NCBI GenBank assembly: GCA_016795385.1
Contig: JAEUHI010000085.1
Coordinates: 1-64,000 of the forward strand
Length of the DNA stretch: 64,000 nt
Source: Verrucomicrobiales bacterium
GTDB taxonomy: Bacteria; Verrucomicrobiota; Verrucomicrobiia; Verrucomicrobiales; DEV007
Direction of reading: 5' to 3'
The notes under the pieces are model-generated. The model saw nothing but the letters and a program-made list of their open reading frames with translations. It did no database searches and was not told where the DNA came from. Position numbers and translations under genes: made by a program. Shown here piece by piece: positions 51,872 through 60,100 of this stretch. Positions within the stretch are counted from its first letter, which is position 1. The number at the start of each line of letters is the position of its first letter.

Positions 51872-51915
51872 GAGTCGGGTCTCGGATGAGAAAAGGCGTT
51901 GAAAAAAGAAGAGAA

Positions 51916-52578
51916 TTAGAGGGCTTTCTTGTCGGCGAGGCGCTTGCCACGAACCGAGTAGATCTGCTCCTTGGTGCGAAGTTGCTCGAGAGCGCGCAGC
52001 GTGGCCTTGACCACGTTCGAGGGATTGTTCGATCCCATCGACTTGGCGAGGACGTCCTTAATCCCGGCCGCCTCGACGACGGCACGCACACCACCACCGG
52101 CGATGAGACCGGTCCCGGGAGAGGCGGGCATCAGCTTGACGCGGGCGCCTCCGTGCTCACCGACCACCGGATGCGGGATGGTGTTGTGGGTGATGTTGAC
52201 GAGCATCATGTCCTTCTTGGAAGCCTCGCTGGACTTCTTGATGCACTCGGAGACTTCCTGGGCCTTGCCGAAGCCACAGCCGACGCGGCCTTCGCGATCT
52301 CCACTGACGACGAGAGCGCTGAAGCTGAAGCGACGACCACCTTTCACCACCTTGGAACAGCGGTTGATGTGCACCACCTTCTCGAAAGTGTTCTCGGCAG
52401 CTTCGCGGAAGGAAGCAGGAGCGCTGGAACGCAGGATTTCCTCGGCCTTCTTCAGCTTGTCGAAGCGAACTTCGCCGGCCTCGACCAGTTCCTCTTCGAC
52501 GTCGGCGATGATGTCACCGTCCACCGCAAGGATGTCTTCGTCGGGGGTGGCGTTTTCGTTCAGGGATTCGTCGCTCAT
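51916..52578 (-). CDS. rpsE: 30S ribosomal protein S5 with N-terminal extension
   Basis: 220 residues against about 165-170 usual. The double-stranded RNA-binding core starts near residue 66 (EKVVHINRCSKVVKGGRRFSFSALV) and runs to LATM-like end motifs (KDVLAKSMGSNNPSNVVKAT). The first ~50 extra residues are acidic (TPDEDILAVDGDIIADVEEE). The extension parallels that of S11. Confidence 0.97.
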   Translation of the reverse strand: MSDESLNENATPDEDILAVDGDIIADVEEELVEAGEVRFDKLKKAEEILRSSAPASFREAAENTFEKVVHINRCSKVVKGGRRFSFSALVVSGDREGRVGCGFGKAQEVSECIKKSSEASKKDMMLVNITHNTIPHPVVGEHGGARVKLMPASPGTGLIAGGGVRAVVEAAGIKDVLAKSMGSNNPSNVVKATLRALEQLRTKEQIYSVRGKRLADKKAL

Positions 52579-52588
52579 AAATCAGGTA

Positions 52589-52945
52589 TCAGAAGTTCAA
52601 TCCGGCCTCGCGGGCCGCTTCGGCAAGCGCTTTGACCTTGCCGTGGTAGGGGAAACCGCCCCGGTCGAAGACCACCGCCTCGATGCTGGCGGCCTTGGCT
52701 TTCTTCGCCACGGACTCGCCCACCTTCGCGGCCGCTTCCTGGTTCGCACCCTTGGCGCCGAGACCCTTGTCCAGGGTGGAGGCGGAAACGAGGGTATGAC
52801 CGGTCACGTCGTCGATCACCTGGGCGTAGACGTTCTGGTTGGAGAAATGGATGGCGAGACGCGGACGCTCGGCCGTTCCGGAGATTTTCTTGCGGATCCG
52901 GCGACGGACCTTGGCTCGCGCCTGTTTGCGGATGTAGAGGCTCAT
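52589..52945 (-). CDS. rplR: 50S ribosomal protein L18
   Basis: 118 residues, normal. RRRIRKKISGTAERPRLAIHFSN and GGFPYHGKVKALAEAAREAGLNF are the family blocks. Binds 5S rRNA. Normal spc order between rplF and rpsE. Confidence 0.98.
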   Translation of the reverse strand: MSLYIRKQARAKVRRRIRKKISGTAERPRLAIHFSNQNVYAQVIDDVTGHTLVSASTLDKGLGAKGANQEAAAKVGESVAKKAKAASIEAVVFDRGGFPYHGKVKALAEAAREAGLNF

Positions 52946-52971
52946 GTTCTGCTGTTGCTCCGGGTGATGGA

Positions 52972-53514
52972 TTATCGCTTGACGCTCTTGCCCTGTTTGC
53001 GGCGGACACGCTCGCCCTTGTAGCGGACGCCCTTGCCCTTGTAGGGCTCCGGCGGGTAATAGGAACGCACATCGGCGGCGAACTGGCCGACGAGCTGTTT
53101 GTCGATCCCTTCAATCTTGATGTTCGTGTTGGCTTCGACCGTGACGGTGATGCCATCCGGAATCGGATGCAGCACGGGGTGGGAGAATCCCAAGCTGAGG
53201 TCGAGAGCCTTGCCCTTGACCGCGGCACGGAAACCGACGCCGATGATCTCGAGTTCCTTCGTAAATCCTTTCACGACACCCTCGATCATGTTGGCGACGA
53301 GGCTGCGCGCGGTGCCATGCATGGCGCGGACCTCACGCTCTTCCGAGTTGCGGACCACGGTGAGAGTACCGCCGTCCTTCTCGAGGCCGATCCCGCCGGG
53401 CAGGGTCCACTGGAGCTGGCCCTTGGGTCCCTTCACCGAGACCTCGCCGCCTCCCTGGATGTTGATCTCCACCTTCTCGGGGAGACTGATCTGCTTTCTA
53501 CCGATACGCGACAT
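52972..53514 (-). CDS. rplF: 50S ribosomal protein L6
   Basis: 180 residues from ATG 53514 (an upstream extension to 53556 is not conserved). MSRIGRKQISLPEKVEI opens it; the C-terminal PEPYKGKGVRYKGERVRRKQGKSV is the family signature. Confidence 0.98.
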   Translation of the reverse strand: MSRIGRKQISLPEKVEINIQGGGEVSVKGPKGQLQWTLPGGIGLEKDGGTLTVVRNSEEREVRAMHGTARSLVANMIEGVVKGFTKELEIIGVGFRAAVKGKALDLSLGFSHPVLHPIPDGITVTVEANTNIKIEGIDKQLVGQFAADVRSYYPPEPYKGKGVRYKGERVRRKQGKSVKR

Positions 53515-53552
53515 GACTTTGCAGTGTTGAAGATTTCCGTTAGGGCGCCCCG

Positions 53553-53951
53553 TCACCAGACGAGAGCGAGAAGTTCCCCGCCGAGATTATGTTTGCGGGC
53601 GGTGTGACCGGCCATGATGCCTTTCGGAGTCGAGACGATCGCGATGCCCATGCCCCCGAGGACCTTGGGGATGTCTTCACACCCGACGTAACGACGGAGA
53701 CCGGGACGGCTCACGCGCTTCACGTTCTTGAGAGCGGGCGTGTTGCCGGCATAACGGGGCTTCGACTTGAGCTGGGCCCGGGCTCCTTCGCCGACCTTCT
53801 CAAAGGACCAGAGGTAACCCTCCTCCTTGAGGATGCGGGCGATTTCCTCCTTGGTCTTGGAGTAAGGGGCGGTGAAGTCCTCTTTGTGCGCCATCGTGGC
53901 GTTCTTGAAGCGCGAGAGAAAATCAGAAATGGGATCGGAGACGACAGCCAT
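53553..53951 (-). CDS. rpsH: 30S ribosomal protein S8
   Basis: 132 residues. DPISDFLSRFKNATMAHK at the start and STPKGIMAGHTARKHNLGGELLALVW at the end are diagnostic. Only 54 bp separate it from rplE, so rpsN (S14) is not in its usual place. Confidence 0.98.
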   Translation of the reverse strand: MAVVSDPISDFLSRFKNATMAHKEDFTAPYSKTKEEIARILKEEGYLWSFEKVGEGARAQLKSKPRYAGNTPALKNVKRVSRPGLRRYVGCEDIPKVLGGMGIAIVSTPKGIMAGHTARKHNLGGELLALVW

Positions 53952-54005
53952 GGTTCCGTAAGGTTGGTGTGAAAAATGGGGATGGGTTCTGGAGGCGGCG
54001 CCTGA

Positions 54006-54548
54006 TTATTTGCGGAAGGGGAAACCGAGCAGCGTCAGCAATTCGCGCGCTTCCTTGTCGGTCTCGGCGGTGGTGACGATGGTGAAGTCGAAACCGATCG
54101 TGCGGGTCACCTTGTCGAGCTCGATTTCGGGGAAAATGGTGTGATCCGCGATACCGCAGGTGTAGTTGCCGCGACCGTCGAACGACTTCGTGGGAAGTCC
54201 GCGGAAGTCACGGATCGTGGGAGCGGCGACGTTGATGAAACGATCGAGGAATTCCCACATGCGGGCACCACGGAGGGTGACGCGGGCACCGATCGTGTCA
54301 CCGACGCGGAGTTTGAAGTTCGAAATCGCGCTGCGGGCCTTCGTCGAGACCGCCCGTTGGCCGGTGATCTTCCCGAGATCCTCGATCACCGCTTCGGCAG
54401 CGGCCTTGCGGTCTTCGGCCTTACCGAAGCCCACATTGAGGACGACCTTCTGGATCGCGGGGATGCGATGGACGTTGTCGTAGGTGAACTTCTCCTTGAG
54501 ACCGGGAACAACCCGTTCCTTGTAAACCGTTTTGAGCGCTGGTTCCAT
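54006..54548 (-). CDS. rplE: 50S ribosomal protein L5
   Basis: 180 residues. VQKVVLNVGFGKAEDRKA-like N-terminal core, GARVTLRGARMWEFLDRFI and the C-terminal DFTIVTTAETDKEARELLTLLGFPF match L5. Binds 5S rRNA. Confidence 0.98.
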   Translation of the reverse strand: MEPALKTVYKERVVPGLKEKFTYDNVHRIPAIQKVVLNVGFGKAEDRKAAAEAVIEDLGKITGQRAVSTKARSAISNFKLRVGDTIGARVTLRGARMWEFLDRFINVAAPTIRDFRGLPTKSFDGRGNYTCGIADHTIFPEIELDKVTRTIGFDFTIVTTAETDKEARELLTLLGFPFRK

Positions 54549-54573
54549 AACCTTGATTCCTCGATGCGTTGAA

Positions 54574-54816
54574 TTACTTGGAGGCGACGAGCTTCACATT
54601 CGAGATGTGGATCGGACCTTCCTTTTCGATGATGCCGCCTTCGGGGCGGTCCTGGGTGGGCTTCGCATGCTTCTTGATCATGCGGACCCCCTCGACGATG
54701 ACCTGGGATTTGTCGGGGAAGACCTGGAGCACCTTGCCCTTCTCGCCCTTGTGGTTCCCGGTGATGACGACGACTTCGTCGTTCTTCTTCACGTGTGTCT
54801 TGACTCGCTTGGTCAT
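54574..54816 (-). CDS. rplX: 50S ribosomal protein L24
   Basis: 80 residues, a short but complete form. The KOW motif is KNDEVVVITGNHKGEKGKVL; PTQDRPEGGIIEKEGPIHIS follows. Initiates 50S assembly. Normal position between rplN and rplE. Confidence 0.97.
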   Translation of the reverse strand: MTKRVKTHVKKNDEVVVITGNHKGEKGKVLQVFPDKSQVIVEGVRMIKKHAKPTQDRPEGGIIEKEGPIHISNVKLVASK

Positions 54817-54849
54817 GGTCTGATTACCCGTTGAAAGTTGACTGTTGGA

Positions 54850-55215
54850 TTAGAGCACCTCGGGAGCGAGGGAGACGATCTTCATGAAGTTCTTCTCGCG
54901 GAGCTCGCGGGCGACGGGGCCGAAAATACGGGTCCCCTTGGGGTTTTTGTCCTTGTCGATGATGACGATGGCGTTGTTGTCGAAGCGGAGGACCGAACCG
55001 TCGCTGCGGCGGATCGGAGCGGAAGTGCGCACGACGACGGCGCGCACGACATCCCCCTTCTTCACGTTCGCGGTCGGGATCGACTCGCGGATGTGGGCGG
55101 TGACGATGTCCCCGACGTTGGCGTGGCGGGAACGGGTGCCGATCACACCGATCATTTTGGCGACGCGGGCACCGGTGTTGTCGGCCACCTGCACCTTGGA
55201 TTCCATCTGGATCAT
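54850..55215 (-). CDS. rplN: 50S ribosomal protein L14
   Basis: 121 residues. MIQMESKVQVADNTGARVAK opens it; RSDGSVLRFDNNAIVIIDKD and GTRIFGPVARELREKNFMKI are the family signature regions. Confidence 0.98.
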   Translation of the reverse strand: MIQMESKVQVADNTGARVAKMIGVIGTRSRHANVGDIVTAHIRESIPTANVKKGDVVRAVVVRTSAPIRRSDGSVLRFDNNAIVIIDKDKNPKGTRIFGPVARELREKNFMKIVSLAPEVL

Positions 55216-55267
55216 GGCTGGGAATTGGGGGTAAAATTATCCGGAAGTGAGCGTTTCGAAGATCCGA

Positions 55268-55537
55268 TCAATGCGAAAGGACTTCCTTGAGTTTCCAGCA
55301 TTTGGTCTTGCTGAGGGGGCGGGTCTCCTCTATGAGGACGCGATCCCCGACCTTGGCTTCGCCGTTTTCATCGTGGGCGTAGAAGGTGGAGGTGCGCTTC
55401 ACGATCTTTTTGAAGCGCGGATGGGGCACGCGGCGGCGGACCTCGACCACGATCGTCTTCTGCATGGCATCGGAAGTGACGACGCCGACGCGGGTTTTCC
55501 GCAGTCCGGTTCCACTGGTATTCTCTGACTCGCTCAT
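55268..55537 (-). CDS. rpsQ: 30S ribosomal protein S17
   Basis: 89 residues from ATG 55537. RKTRVGVVTSDAMQKTIVVE and AHDENGEAKVGDRVLIEETR match S17; the N-terminal dozen residues (SESENTSGTG) are slightly longer than usual. Confidence 0.97.
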   Translation of the reverse strand: MSESENTSGTGLRKTRVGVVTSDAMQKTIVVEVRRRVPHPRFKKIVKRTSTFYAHDENGEAKVGDRVLIEETRPLSKTKCWKLKEVLSH

Positions 55538-55581
55538 CGTTGGGGCTTGCAAATGGTTGGAAAAGGGGGAGAAGGGACCAA

Positions 55582-55785
55582 TCACTGATGATGGCCGCGC
55601 TTCGCGGTCAGGAGGGTCTCGATGCGGGCGACCTCACGGCGCGCCTGGCGGATGCGGGCAGGGTTCTCGAGTTGGCCGGCCTCTTTCTGGACGCGGAGCA
55701 TGAGAGACTCTTCTTTCAGCTCGCGACGGCGGGTGGCCAATTCGTCGACACTCAGTTCGCTCAGTTTTTTGCTGGACTTGGACAT
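55582..55785 (-). CDS. rpmC: 50S ribosomal protein L29
   Basis: 67 residues forming two helices (LSELSVDELATRRRELKEES; ARIRQARREVARIETLLTA), the typical L29 hairpin near the exit tunnel. Normal order between rplP and rpsQ. Confidence 0.97.
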   Translation of the reverse strand: MSKSSKKLSELSVDELATRRRELKEESLMLRVQKEAGQLENPARIRQARREVARIETLLTAKRGHHQ

Positions 55786-55814
55786 CTGGATGACTCCTCG
55801 GAATTAAGTTGGTA

Positions 55815-56231
55815 TTACTGTTCGGCGCGGCTGACGAAACGGCAGCGGATCCCGAGCTTGTTGGAAGCAAGGCGCAGGGCCTCCTTGGCGGCGGACTCCG
55901 GCACACCGGAGATTTCAAACATCATCGTCCCGGGGCGCACCACGGCCACCCAGGCATCGACGGGGCCCTTACCTTTACCCATCCGGGTTTCCGGGGGGCG
56001 GGCAGTGATGGGCTTGTGGGGGAAAACACGGATCCAGACTTTCCCTTTCCGCTTGAGGTAACGGTTGATCGAGATACGGCAGGATTCGATCTGGCGGTTC
56101 GTAATCCAGCCGCGCCCGAGGCACTGGAGGCCGAATTCACCGAAGCTCACCTTGGTTCCGCGCGTGGCGTTACCCGCACGGCTCCCGCGGTGCGTTTTGC
56201 GAAATTTGACTCGTTTGGGGATCAGAGGCAT
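55815..56231 (-). CDS. rplP: 50S ribosomal protein L16
   Basis: 138 residues. MPLIPKRVKFRKTHRGSRAG opens it, and GKVWIRVFPHKPITARPPET with MGKGKGPVDAWVAVVRPG is the peptidyl-transferase-centre region. Confidence 0.98.
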   Translation of the reverse strand: MPLIPKRVKFRKTHRGSRAGNATRGTKVSFGEFGLQCLGRGWITNRQIESCRISINRYLKRKGKVWIRVFPHKPITARPPETRMGKGKGPVDAWVAVVRPGTMMFEISGVPESAAKEALRLASNKLGIRCRFVSRAEQ

Positions 56232-56276
56232 GACTTGTCTCCTTTAAAATTGAATTGCTGTCCGGTTCGGTGGAAA

Positions 56277-56996
56277 TCAGGCACCAGCCTGATCACGACG
56301 GGGAGGACGGGGTCCACCCTGTCCGCGGGGAGCCCCTTCACGGCGGGGGCGCTTGGGGTTTTCACCGGGCACTTCGTCCTTCTTGGTGATCCAGACTTTC
56401 ACCCCGATGATACCCCAGGTCGTCTCGGCCTCGGCAAAACCGTAATCGATCGGAACGCGGAGGGTCTGCAGCGGGACCTTGCCCTCGCGGTAGGCCTCGG
56501 CGCGGGCAATGTCGGCACCACCCAGGCGACCGGCACAGCGGATCCGGATGCCATCGGCGCCGAAATCCATCGCGGTCTGGATCGCACGCTTCATGGCGCG
56601 GCGGAAGGAAACCCGGCGCTCGAGCTGGGTCGCGACCTGGGCAGCCACCCAAGCGGAATCGAGTTCGGGCTGGCGGATCTCATGAATGTCGATCTTCACC
56701 TGGGAGCCCTTGCACATCCGGCTGATATCGGCGGTCATCACCTCGATCTCCTGACCGCGCTTGCCGATGATGAGACCGGGGCGGGAGGTATGAAGGGTGA
56801 CGCGCACGCTGTTCCAGGCACGCTCGATGATCACCCGCGAGACGGCCCCTTTCTGGAGGCGGCTCTCGAGATACCGGCGGACCTTGAGGTCGGCGTGGAG
56901 CTGGTCGGCATAGTCGCCCTGGGGCGCATACCAACGCGACTGCCAGTCCTTGCTGACGGCGAGCCGGAAACCGATCGGATGTACTTTCTGTCCCAT
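56277..56996 (-). CDS. rpsC: 30S ribosomal protein S3
   Basis: 239 residues. MGQKVHPIGFRLAVSKDWQS opens it, the KH domain motif is GLIIGKRGQEIE, and RAEAYREGKVPLQTLRVPID with GIIGVKVWI is the C-domain core. The tail is Arg/Gly/Pro-rich, slightly longer than usual. Confidence 0.98.
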   Translation of the reverse strand: MGQKVHPIGFRLAVSKDWQSRWYAPQGDYADQLHADLKVRRYLESRLQKGAVSRVIIERAWNSVRVTLHTSRPGLIIGKRGQEIEVMTADISRMCKGSQVKIDIHEIRQPELDSAWVAAQVATQLERRVSFRRAMKRAIQTAMDFGADGIRIRCAGRLGGADIARAEAYREGKVPLQTLRVPIDYGFAEAETTWGIIGVKVWITKKDEVPGENPKRPRREGAPRGQGGPRPPRRDQAGA

Positions 56997-57020
56997 AATA
57001 AAATTCGTTGGTGTGGCGGA

Positions 57021-57737
57021 TCAGTTGCCCTTGTTACCCGCAGCAAGCTCCTTGGCTTGGGCGATCCAGTTTTCCCGTTCGACGCGGCCCTTGAAGGAAA
57101 GGAGTTCCTCGAACTCCTCGACGTTCTGCTCGGTCCAGTTTGCGATCTGCTCGAATCGGTAGATGCCGACGGAATTGAGCTTCTCTTCCAGGACGGGCCC
57201 GACGCCGCTGATCAGTTTCAGGTCGTCGGTTTCGGCGGGGGGGGAGTCATAGACCATTCCACGCGCTTCGTCAAGCCTCGCCGTTCCGGGGGCTGCTTTT
57301 TCAGCGGCGGCTTTGGCGGCCTTGGGAGCCTTGGCGGGGGTTTCAGCCTTGGGTTTGGCGGCCTTGGCACTCTTCGCGGGCTTCTCCGCCTTCTCGGCGG
57401 GACCACCTTCGTTGGAAAGGACCACGGTGAGGTGGCTGGTGCGCTTGCGAATCGCGCCGGCCGAACCACGGGCACGGGGTTGGAAACGCTTGAAGGTCGG
57501 ACCTTCACCGACGACGGCGCTCTTCACGAAAAGACCTTCGACGGAGAGCTCGAAGTTGTTCTCGGCATCGGCCAAGGCCGTCTTCATCGTCTTGCTGAAG
57601 AGGGCCGCTCCCTTGCGGGGCGTGAAAGTCAGGAGGTCGAGCGCGGCGGAGACGGGCAGACCCTGAATCTCGCGCGCCACGTCGCGTGCCTTGCGCGGGG
57701 AGATTCGGGCAAATTTATAGGTCGAGGTGACGTCCAT
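57021..57737 (-). CDS. rplV: 50S ribosomal protein L22 fused to a helix-hairpin-helix domain
   Basis: 238 residues, twice the usual size. Residues 1-110 are a complete L22 (KFARISPRKARDVAREIQGL; PTFKRFQPRARGSAGAIRKR). Residues 111-165 are an Ala/Lys/Pro-rich linker. Residues 171-232 form a helix-hairpin-helix domain (DDLKLISGVGPVLEEKLNSV, then RFEQIANWTEQNVEEFEELL and FKGRVERENWIAQAKELA). The same domain occurs at the C-terminus of alphaproteobacterial L21 and in NuoE and COG3743-type proteins. A single open frame with a normal stop at 57021 makes a fusion certain at DNA level. The role on the ribosome surface near the tunnel exit is unknown. Confidence 0.95.
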   Translation of the reverse strand: MDVTSTYKFARISPRKARDVAREIQGLPVSAALDLLTFTPRKGAALFSKTMKTALADAENNFELSVEGLFVKSAVVGEGPTFKRFQPRARGSAGAIRKRTSHLTVVLSNEGGPAEKAEKPAKSAKAAKPKAETPAKAPKAAKAAAEKAAPGTARLDEARGMVYDSPPAETDDLKLISGVGPVLEEKLNSVGIYRFEQIANWTEQNVEEFEELLSFKGRVERENWIAQAKELAAGNKGN

Positions 57738-57758
57738 GGTTCTGATGAGGTTTGTCGC

Positions 57759-58565
57759 TTATAAAGTGTTTTGTTCGGGGAGGAGGCGGATACCATCGCC
57801 CACCTCCACATCGCCCGCGTCCGTCATGCGATCCTGAAGGACGGCACCGGAGAGGGATTCGCGCACATCGACGATGAGCGCGGAATAAAGTGGGCGGTCG
57901 CCGCGCAGCACGGTAACAGGAGTGCCGACGCGCAGCCCGCTCTGACGCCCGGCGTCAAAGACAACAAGGCCGATGGCACTGTCAATGCTGACTACCTTGG
58001 CCTCGGACAGATCGGCAGGGTCGGAGACGGGATCATTCGATTCGCCCAGGGAAGCATTCGCGGACGCAAGCGATGCTTCCGCTTCCGCTCGAACCGCGGG
58101 GGGGAGATTGTCAGCCGCCTTCAAAACCTTGAGGAAGGACTCGCTGAGATTCTGGATGGCCTCGGTGCGGCGCTCGACCTCCTGCTGGCTGATGTCGAGA
58201 TCACGGACCGCCTTGAGAAGGCGTTGCTCGAGAGTATCGGCCTCGCGGGTGATCACATCGACACCGAGCGCCTGGAGCTTCAGCTCGGTTTCGCGCGACG
58301 CCGTCATCTGTTCTTCGCTGACGCGCACCGCCTCGGCGAGGCTCTCGACGAGGGCCCGCCGCTTGGACTCGGCTTCGTCGGCGCGCTTCCGCTCGGCTTC
58401 CGCGGCATCCTGCGCCACCTTGAGAGCGGCGCGCAGCTCGCGGACCTCCACCGACTCTCCCGCCGCTTCCTGAGCCCGCACCGGGAGACCGGCACCCAGG
58501 CACGAGAGCACCAGCGCCACCGCGAAAGCGGAGCGAAGGGACCGGACTGGGAAGGCGAGGCTCAT
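57759..58565 (-). CDS. exported coiled-coil protein encoded inside the S10 operon
   Basis: 268 residues from ATG 58565, between rpsS and rplV (43 and 21 bp gaps), so cotranscribed with ribosomal genes. A signal peptide (FAVALVLSCLGAGLPVRA) is followed by a long coiled coil (residues about 35-140, e.g. ELRAALKVAQDAAEAERKRA and LEQRLLKAVRDLDISQQEVE). A beta-rich C-terminal domain (KVVSIDSAIGLVVFDAGRQSG then GTPVTVLRGDRPLYSALIVD) has the pattern of MreC or FlgT C-terminal barrels. Not a ribosomal protein. Its function is unknown; an envelope role is likely. Confidence 0.8.
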   Translation of the reverse strand: MSLAFPVRSLRSAFAVALVLSCLGAGLPVRAQEAAGESVEVRELRAALKVAQDAAEAERKRADEAESKRRALVESLAEAVRVSEEQMTASRETELKLQALGVDVITREADTLEQRLLKAVRDLDISQQEVERRTEAIQNLSESFLKVLKAADNLPPAVRAEAEASLASANASLGESNDPVSDPADLSEAKVVSIDSAIGLVVFDAGRQSGLRVGTPVTVLRGDRPLYSALIVDVRESLSGAVLQDRMTDAGDVEVGDGIRLLPEQNTL

Positions 58566-58608
58566 GACTTGGAAAGGAAAGCGAAGGCTCAGTCGATGAA
58601 AGAGGGAA

Positions 58609-58887
58609 TCAACCCTTGATCTTGGGATTGTGGCCGGAGTGACCACCAAACTTCCGGGTGAGCGAGAACTCCCCGAGCTTGTGACCAACCATGTTTTCGG
58701 TGACGAACACGGAATTGAACTCCTTGCCGTTGTGGACGAGGAAGGTGTGTCCGACGAAGTCCGGAGTGATGGTGGAACGACGCGACCACGTCTTGATGGG
58801 GCGCTTCTGCCCCGACGCATTCATATCGTCGATCTTGATCAAGAGCTTGTGATCGACAAACGGTCCTTTTTTGAGTGAACGACCCAT
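58609..58887 (-). CDS. rpsS: 30S ribosomal protein S19
   Basis: 92 residues. MGRSLKKGPFVDHKLLIKID opens it, KTWSRRSTITPDFVGHTFLV and HKLGEFSLTRKFGGHSGHNP follow. Normal order after rplB; the next gene is the inserted coiled-coil protein rather than rplV. Confidence 0.98.
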   Translation of the reverse strand: MGRSLKKGPFVDHKLLIKIDDMNASGQKRPIKTWSRRSTITPDFVGHTFLVHNGKEFNSVFVTENMVGHKLGEFSLTRKFGGHSGHNPKIKG

Positions 58888-58925
58888 AATGTTATCTCGG
58901 TGAATTCAGTTGCGGTGAGAGAGGA

Positions 58926-59774
58926 TCAGCGGCGGCGCTTCTTGGTCTTGCGGCGCTCGACAATGAACTTGTCGCTGCCCTTGTAACGCTGGCGGGTCTT
59001 CTGGCCCTTGGCGTGACCCCAGGGGCTCTTGAGGTGCTGGCGACCACCACCCGACTTGGATTTGCCCTCACCACCACCGTTCGGGTGATCGACGGGGTTC
59101 ATACACATGCCGCGGACGGTGGGACGGATACCGAGCCAACGGGTGCGGCCGGCCTTGGCGCTGATGACCTGCTCGTGCTGGACGTTGCCCACGGTGCCGA
59201 TGGTGGCGTAGCAGCTCGTGTGGATCTTGCGGATCTCGCCCGAGGGCATCTTGATCAGCGCGTAGTTTCCTTCACGGTTGGAGAGAATGCAGCTCTGGCC
59301 GGCGCTGCGGGCGACCTGGCCACCGCGACCCGGGGTGATCTCCACGTTGTGGATCGTCGAACCGGTCGGGATGTTGCCGAGGGGGAGCGCACAACCGGGC
59401 TTGATGGGGGCGTTTTCGCCGGCCGTGACCTGGGCACCCACCTCGAGACCACGGGGGGCGAGGATGTAGGAGCGCTGGCCGTCGGCGTATTCGACGAGGG
59501 CGATGCGGGCACTGCGATTCGGATCGTACTCGATCGTGAGAACCTTGGCCACCTCGTCGCGACGAGCCCGCTTGAAGTCGATGAGACGATACTTGCGCTT
59601 GTGACCACCCCCGCGGTGACGGCAGGTGATGCGCCCGTTGTTGTTGCGCCCGCCGGATTTCTTGAGGGGCCGGCAGAGGCTCTTCTCGGGCGACGAAGCG
59701 GTGATCTCCTCGAAATCGGGGAGAAGTTTATACCGGTTCGACGGCGTGATGGGACGATAGGATTTCAAAGCCAT
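58926..59774 (-). CDS. rplB: 50S ribosomal protein L2
   Basis: 282 residues. GRNNNGRITCRHRGGGHKRK and the catalytic-centre segment RGMCMNPVDHPNGGGEGKSK are intact; the tail DKFIVERRKTKKRRR is basic. Normal length within a few residues. Confidence 0.98.
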   Translation of the reverse strand: MALKSYRPITPSNRYKLLPDFEEITASSPEKSLCRPLKKSGGRNNNGRITCRHRGGGHKRKYRLIDFKRARRDEVAKVLTIEYDPNRSARIALVEYADGQRSYILAPRGLEVGAQVTAGENAPIKPGCALPLGNIPTGSTIHNVEITPGRGGQVARSAGQSCILSNREGNYALIKMPSGEIRKIHTSCYATIGTVGNVQHEQVISAKAGRTRWLGIRPTVRGMCMNPVDHPNGGGEGKSKSGGGRQHLKSPWGHAKGQKTRQRYKGSDKFIVERRKTKKRRR

Positions 59775-59795
59775 GGCTCGTGGAAGAGTGGACGG

Positions 59796-60080
59796 TTAGA
59801 CGAATTCGATGGTCTCGCCGTCGGCCAGACGGACAAAGGCCTTTTTCCAGTGTTTGGTGCGGCCGAAGTCGGCGCGGCGCTCGCGCTTCTTCTTGCCGTC
59901 GTAGTTGGCGGTGCGCACGTCGGCGACCTTTTTTCCGAAGAGTTTCTCAACGGCGTGTTTGATCTCGAGCTTGTTGGCCTTCGGATTCACCTTGAAGACG
60001 TACTCGTTGTTCGTCTCGGTGAGGAGGGTGGCCTTCTCGCTGAGCTGGATCGTATCAATGACTTGGAAAATGTCTTTCAT
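59796..60080 (-). CDS. rplW: 50S ribosomal protein L23
   Basis: 94 residues. TEKATLLTE-type start is seen as LSEKATLLTETNNEYVFKVN, then NKLEIKHAVEKLFGKKVADV and the loop region TANYDGKKKRERRADFG. Docking site for trigger factor and SRP at the tunnel exit. Confidence 0.97.
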   Translation of the reverse strand: MKDIFQVIDTIQLSEKATLLTETNNEYVFKVNPKANKLEIKHAVEKLFGKKVADVRTANYDGKKKRERRADFGRTKHWKKAFVRLADGETIEFV

Positions 60081-60100
60081 ATGGATTCCTTTCCCCGGAT

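Noticed and set aside
53952..54005. Possible short rpsN in the rplE-rpsH gap
   Set aside because: Only 54 bp; far too short for S14.
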